A stretch of DNA of 64,000 nt. Origin: Sediminibacillus massiliensis (GTDB taxonomy: Bacteria > Bacillota > Bacilli > Bacillales > Amphibacillaceae). Position numbers and translations under genes: made by a program. The notes below the pieces were generated by a model. That model ran no database searches. It was not told the DNA's origin and worked only from the letters and a program-made list of their open reading frames with translations. The stretch is from NCBI RefSeq assembly GCF_900156915.1, contig NZ_LT732535.1:4025952-4089951 (forward strand), given 5' to 3'. Positions 61,235-64,000 of the stretch are shown here, in pieces. Each line of letters starts with the position of its first letter. Positions within the stretch are counted from its first letter, which is position 1.

Positions 61235-61436
61235 ATAGCTATGATGACACAATCAGGGAATTTCCATGTAAAAACGGGGAGGCTCCCTGATTACGCCTAT
61301 GAGGCGGATTTAGATCACGGGCATATGCTGCAACAGGCTGTTACTTGGAAAGTGAACCTTATTGTCTCTTTACTCCGAAGGCTTCAAGGGGAAACTCACC
61401 GCTGAAGTGTTATAAACGAGAAAAAGCTAGATCACT
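61235..61436. other. intergenic region before the vmlR promoter
   Basis: About 200 bp. A 54-codon frame starts at 61241 (MMTQSGNFHVKTGRLPDYAY) and ends at 61405 but has no ribosome site and matches nothing I know. AATCAGGGA and TCCCTGATT form a 9-bp dyad at about 61250-61293. Confidence 0.35.
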
Positions 61437-61466
61437 TTGCTCTTTTTATTAATTGTATGCTATACT
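61437..61466 (+). promoter_or_regulatory. vmlR promoter
   Basis: TTGCTC (61437-61442), 18 bp spacer and TATACT (61461-61466) preceded by TGC (extended -10). The transcript has a leader of roughly 295 nt before vmlR. Confidence 0.65.
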
Positions 61467-61489
61467 TTTCTTAAATAAACGGAGAGAGG

Positions 61490-61510
61490 ATGATGGGTGG
61501 ACGATGTTGA
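61490..61510 (+). CDS. six-codon leader peptide MMGGRC of vmlR
   Basis: GGAGAGAGG (61481-61489) stands directly before ATG ATG GGT GGA CGA TGT TGA. The site is strong for so short a frame and lies at the very start of the transcript, as in ribosome-stalling leaders of antibiotic-resistance genes. The spacing suits the second ATG (61493) better than the first. Stalling on it would cover the first arm of the leader hairpin at 61512-61523. Confidence 0.55.
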   Translation: MMGGRC

Positions 61511-61511
61511 A

Positions 61512-61673
61512 CTAATCTTATTTTCAAAGTTTGAAATCGTATATTTCAAAACGAACGAAATAGGATTAGTCTGCCCATTTTTCTAAACAAGTTATCCAGC
61601 TGTCAAATTGCGGCTTATTTTTTATTCTATTGGTATGACTAATCCTTCCAAAAATACTTGGGAGGATTTTTTT
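61512..61673 (+). promoter_or_regulatory. transcription attenuator in the vmlR leader
   Basis: Three mutually exclusive pairings are visible. CTAATCTTATTT (61512-61523) pairs with AAATAGGATTAG (61558-61569). GGATTAGTC (61563-61571) pairs perfectly with GACTAATCC (61637-61645). AATCCTTCC (61641-61649) pairs with GGGAGGATT (61660-61668) and is followed by a T run, giving the terminator. A ribosome stalled on the leader peptide would free the middle segment to form the antiterminator. Confidence 0.78.
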
Positions 61674-61768
61674 ATTGACTAAGAACGGACAATTCGAATT
61701 TTTACATTTTGTCAATACTATGCTGCGTTCGCGGCAGGATCCTCCCTTTGAGGAAAGGGAATGATTAT

Positions 61769-63412
61769 ATGACCGAATTATTGAAATTGGTGAATCTTCA
61801 ATACGAAATAAAGGACCATGTACTATTCGAAAAAGTAAATGGGAGTGTCGAAGAACGAGACATTATTGGTATTATTGGCAAAAATGGTGCGGGTAAATCA
61901 ACCTTGCTCCAGCTCATTAACAATGAACAAAATCCGACGGACGGTCGATTGCTATGGTTGCAGAAAGATGTAAAAGTGGAAATGGTGGAACAAGAAACCG
62001 AATCATATTCGTTTGGGGCGACGACCGTTTTGGAAGAAAAGCTAATGGAAAAGTGGCATGTCCCTAAAGTCGAATTTTCCAGCTTGAGTGGTGGTGAAAA
62101 GCTAAAAGCACGTCTTGCTAACGGTTTTTCCAAACAGGCAGATTTGCTGTTGCTGGATGAACCGACCAATCATCTTGATCAACAGGGTTTAGAACTGCTG
62201 CAAAAGCAAATCAGGAATTATAGGGGCACCATCATCATGGTTTCCCATGACCGTCACTTTTTAGACGGAATTGCCAACAAGATTTGGTCGATCGAAGGAA
62301 AGCAGCTCATAGAACACAGGGGGAACTATTCCAGCTATATGGAAGTGCGTAAACAGAGAAGAATTACCCAGCAGCGGGAATATGAAAAACAACAGAAACG
62401 AATCGAACAGATAGAGAATCAAATGAAAGAACTTACTTCCTGGTCGAACAAGGCTCATGCCCAATCGACCAAACAAGATGGATATAAAGAATATTACCGC
62501 AAAAAAGCGAAACGGATGGACACTCAAGTCAAATCAAAACAAAAACGCCTGGAAAAAGAGCTGGAAAAAACAAAGGCACAACCAGTGGAGCCTGACTACC
62601 AAGTAACCTTCACCTTTAAGGCCAACAATAAAGTCGGAAAAAGGTTTATAGAAGTCAACAACTTGATAAAGTCTTTTCAAGGACGGATACTTTTAAAGAA
62701 TGTTAATTTTACCGTCAAACATGGAGAAAAGGTTTCTATCACAGGACCGAACGGCAGTGGCAAGACAACATTGTTAAAAATATTATTAGGCGATGAGCCG
62801 GCAGAGGGGAAAATATGGATTTCTCCTTCAGCTAACATCGGTTATCTAACCCAGGAAGTATTTGATTTACCGCTTAATCAAACTCCGGCCCAGTTATTCC
62901 ACAGAGAGACTTTCGAGGCAAGAGGGAAAGTGCAAACATTGATGAAACATCTCGGGTTTATGGCCTCCCAATGGTCTGAACCCATTAGTGAAATGAGTAT
63001 GGGGGAGCGGGTCAAGTGCAAGCTGATGAAATATATATTGGAAGAAAAAGATGCACTCGTATTGGATGAACCGACGAACCATCTCGATTTACCTTCCCGT
63101 GAACAGTTGGAAGACACATTATCTAAGTACCCCGGTACGCTGATCGTTGTATCGCATGATCGATACTTTCTTGAAAAAACGACTAGCACAAAGTTGATCA
63201 TTACGGACAATACTGTTGAAAAGGAACGGATTGACGCTTCTAAGAAAAGGAATAATGATGAAGAGCTGCGATTACAGTTGGAAACGGAAAGGCAGGAAGT
63301 ACTGGGAAAGCTTAGTTTTATGACTCCTGCTGACAAGCATTATAAAGAACTTGATCAAAGGTTCACAGAACTCACCAAAAGAATCAATAAACTAAAGAGA
63401 ACGCAAGAATGA
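61769..63412 (+). CDS. vmlR: ABC-F ribosome-protection protein VmlR
   Basis: VmlR binds the ribosomal E site and displaces streptogramin A, lincosamide and pleuromutilin drugs. The 547 residues hold two ABC domains without membrane spans: Walker A GKNGAGKST (37-45), signature LSGGEKLKARL, LLLLDEPTNHLD; second Walker A GPNGSGKTT, signature MSMGERVKCKL, LVLDEPTNHLD. The linker (about 205-285) carries the antibiotic-resistance domain loop. Length and sequence agree with B. subtilis VmlR (547 aa) throughout, including ETERQEVLGKLSFMTP at the C-terminus. ATG 61769 follows AGGAAAGGGA; the frame open back to 61709 overlaps the leader. Confidence 0.93.
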   Translation: MTELLKLVNLQYEIKDHVLFEKVNGSVEERDIIGIIGKNGAGKSTLLQLINNEQNPTDGRLLWLQKDVKVEMVEQETESYSFGATTVLEEKLMEKWHVPKVEFSSLSGGEKLKARLANGFSKQADLLLLDEPTNHLDQQGLELLQKQIRNYRGTIIMVSHDRHFLDGIANKIWSIEGKQLIEHRGNYSSYMEVRKQRRITQQREYEKQQKRIEQIENQMKELTSWSNKAHAQSTKQDGYKEYYRKKAKRMDTQVKSKQKRLEKELEKTKAQPVEPDYQVTFTFKANNKVGKRFIEVNNLIKSFQGRILLKNVNFTVKHGEKVSITGPNGSGKTTLLKILLGDEPAEGKIWISPSANIGYLTQEVFDLPLNQTPAQLFHRETFEARGKVQTLMKHLGFMASQWSEPISEMSMGERVKCKLMKYILEEKDALVLDEPTNHLDLPSREQLEDTLSKYPGTLIVVSHDRYFLEKTTSTKLIITDNTVEKERIDASKKRNNDEELRLQLETERQEVLGKLSFMTPADKHYKELDQRFTELTKRINKLKRTQE

Positions 63413-63476
63413 AACTATTTCCTCGGAAATATCGTATAGGATATAAATCGATTAATTGGAAAAGGGGTGCAGTTAT

Positions 63477-63680
63477 ATGACTGAACAAGGTTGTATAAAA
63501 TGTGGAAGCAAAGAAGCAGACAAGAAGGAAGTAGCAATGACAGGTACAGGTTTGTCTAAAATGTTCGATGTTCAAAACAATCAGTTTGTCGTTGTTTTCT
63601 GTAAGAATTGCGGATATTCGGAGTTTTACAATAAGAATGCGTCAAAGTCATCCAATATCCTGGATTTATTCTTCGGTTGA
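63477..63680 (+). CDS. zinc-ribbon protein (DUF2082-like)
   Basis: The 67-residue protein has two cysteine knuckles, CIKC (residues 5-8) and CKNC near residue 41, forming one zinc ribbon, and the conserved middle TGTGLSKMFDVQNNQFVVVF and tail NILDLFFG. It belongs to a family of small predicted nucleic-acid-binding zinc-ribbon proteins of unknown role. AAAAGGGGTG precedes ATG 63477; the frame open back to 63456 has no signal. Confidence 0.83.
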   Translation: MTEQGCIKCGSKEADKKEVAMTGTGLSKMFDVQNNQFVVVFCKNCGYSEFYNKNASKSSNILDLFFG

Positions 63681-63700
63681 ATAGTGGCTTAATTATGTTG

Positions 63701-63735
63701 AGGAGCATTACTTGTAGTGATGCTCCTTTTATTTT
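63701..63735 (+). terminator. terminator after the zinc-ribbon gene
   Basis: AGGAGCATTAC (63701-63711) pairs with GTGATGCTCCT (63717-63727) with one wobble, followed by TTTTATTTTT. Confidence 0.88.
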
Positions 63736-63965
63736 TGCGGTGTTATCGGTAAATGGCGCCTCGATGGCGTGTCTATTCTTGCCGTCCATGCATGCATGAT
63801 TTACTCCTAGTCAAATAAATGGGGAACCGAAGAATCTATGTTTGAAACAGGCTCCTGCTGATATTTGGATATTTGGGTTCCTTCATTATCAACATGTACC
63901 ATATAAGGTCATATGCTTTCATTATAACCACACTTAAAGTACGTATGACTTAGGAGGGATTTGAA

Positions 63966-64000
63966 ATGGACGACAACCAACATCTCCTATTTTTATCTTA
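63966..64000 (+). CDS. start of a gene that leaves the window
   Basis: TAGGAGGG seven bases before ATG 63966 gives a strong start. Only eleven codons are visible (MDDNQHLLFLS), too few to recognise the product. The 230 bp before it contain no other gene. Confidence 0.55.
   Translation, partial: MDDNQHLLFLS

Noticed and set aside
61241-61405. 54-codon frame starting MMTQSGNFHVK after the candidate sRNA
   Set aside because: It has no ribosome binding site, follows a terminator directly, and matches no family I know; left as a note only.

Overview
The window is a chromosomal segment of a low-GC Gram-positive spore-former of the Bacillaceae. The evidence is the gene order, which follows Bacillus subtilis over long stretches (TPR protein-trxB-yvcI-rapZ-yvcK-whiA-crh, sppA-yteJ, clpP, cggR-gapA-pgk-tpiA-gpmI-eno, secG-est-rnr-smpB-ssrA), together with a Spo0E-type phosphatase, CtsR and CggR operators, S-box riboswitches and strong AGGAGG-type ribosome binding sites. 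Moderate GC content and the accessory gene mix would fit the halophilic Virgibacillus/Oceanobacillus/Halobacillus/Thalassobacillus group, but that placement is an inference.

Layout: 1-2070 holds an IS3-family (IS150-like) element, cut by the window edge, sitting inside a MITE-like repeat. 2128-5329 is an acyl-CoA synthetase/acyl-CoA dehydrogenase pair. 5541-11719 is the trxB-rapZ-yvcK-whiA-crh block. 11890-14049 has sppA, an RDD membrane protein and convergent clpP with a CtsR operator. 14486-16335 has tRNA-Arg(CCG), a Spo0E-like gene, a second MITE-like repeat and a manganese catalase. 16585-21355 is a sulfur-assimilation methionine block: SAM riboswitch-metX, SAM riboswitch-metY (fused to a CoA-binding domain), then hom. 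21492-28983 is a glutaredoxin-like gene and the complete glycolytic operon under CggR.

29346-30027 is a PadR/DUF1048 pair. 30375-33420 is a Fur-regulated siderophore uptake pair without an ATPase gene. 33529-39153 is a fructose operon, fruR-fruK-fruA, that continues into the general PTS genes ptsH-ptsI. 39354-40240 is a third repeat. 40275-47361 runs from a lysophospholipase-like gene through secG, est, rnr and smpB to tmRNA. 47660-53148 is accessory sequence with small unknown proteins, a MerR/SDR pair, decayed glyoxalase-like genes and uvsE. 53258-56038 is a divergent M20 amidohydrolase/YfcC-type transporter pair. 56524-57022 is the only repeat copy with both inverted ends. 57183-60301 is a MarR/MMPL efflux pair. 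60400-63680 has a DinB-like gene, a vmlR antibiotic-resistance ABC-F gene behind an attenuator leader, and a zinc-ribbon protein. A last gene starts at 63966 and leaves the window.

Working together: Crh, HPr and Enzyme I, the fructose PTS, CggR and the lower glycolytic operon form one carbon-flux module. YvcK and RapZ sit next to it as regulators of cell-wall precursor supply and central metabolism. hom, metX and metY make homocysteine from aspartate semialdehyde, with SAM shutting off the last two steps. SmpB and tmRNA, RNase R and ClpP together give ribosome rescue, decay of the defective message and degradation of tagged protein.

The observations I rate highest are the MITE-like repeat family (four copies in 64 kb), the MetY-CoA-binding fusion, the vmlR leader with a six-codon leader peptide and mutually exclusive hairpins, and the fusion of the fructose operon with ptsHI behind a 10-bp-periodic putative FruR operator. 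I did not find a CRISPR array, a prophage or an obvious defence island.
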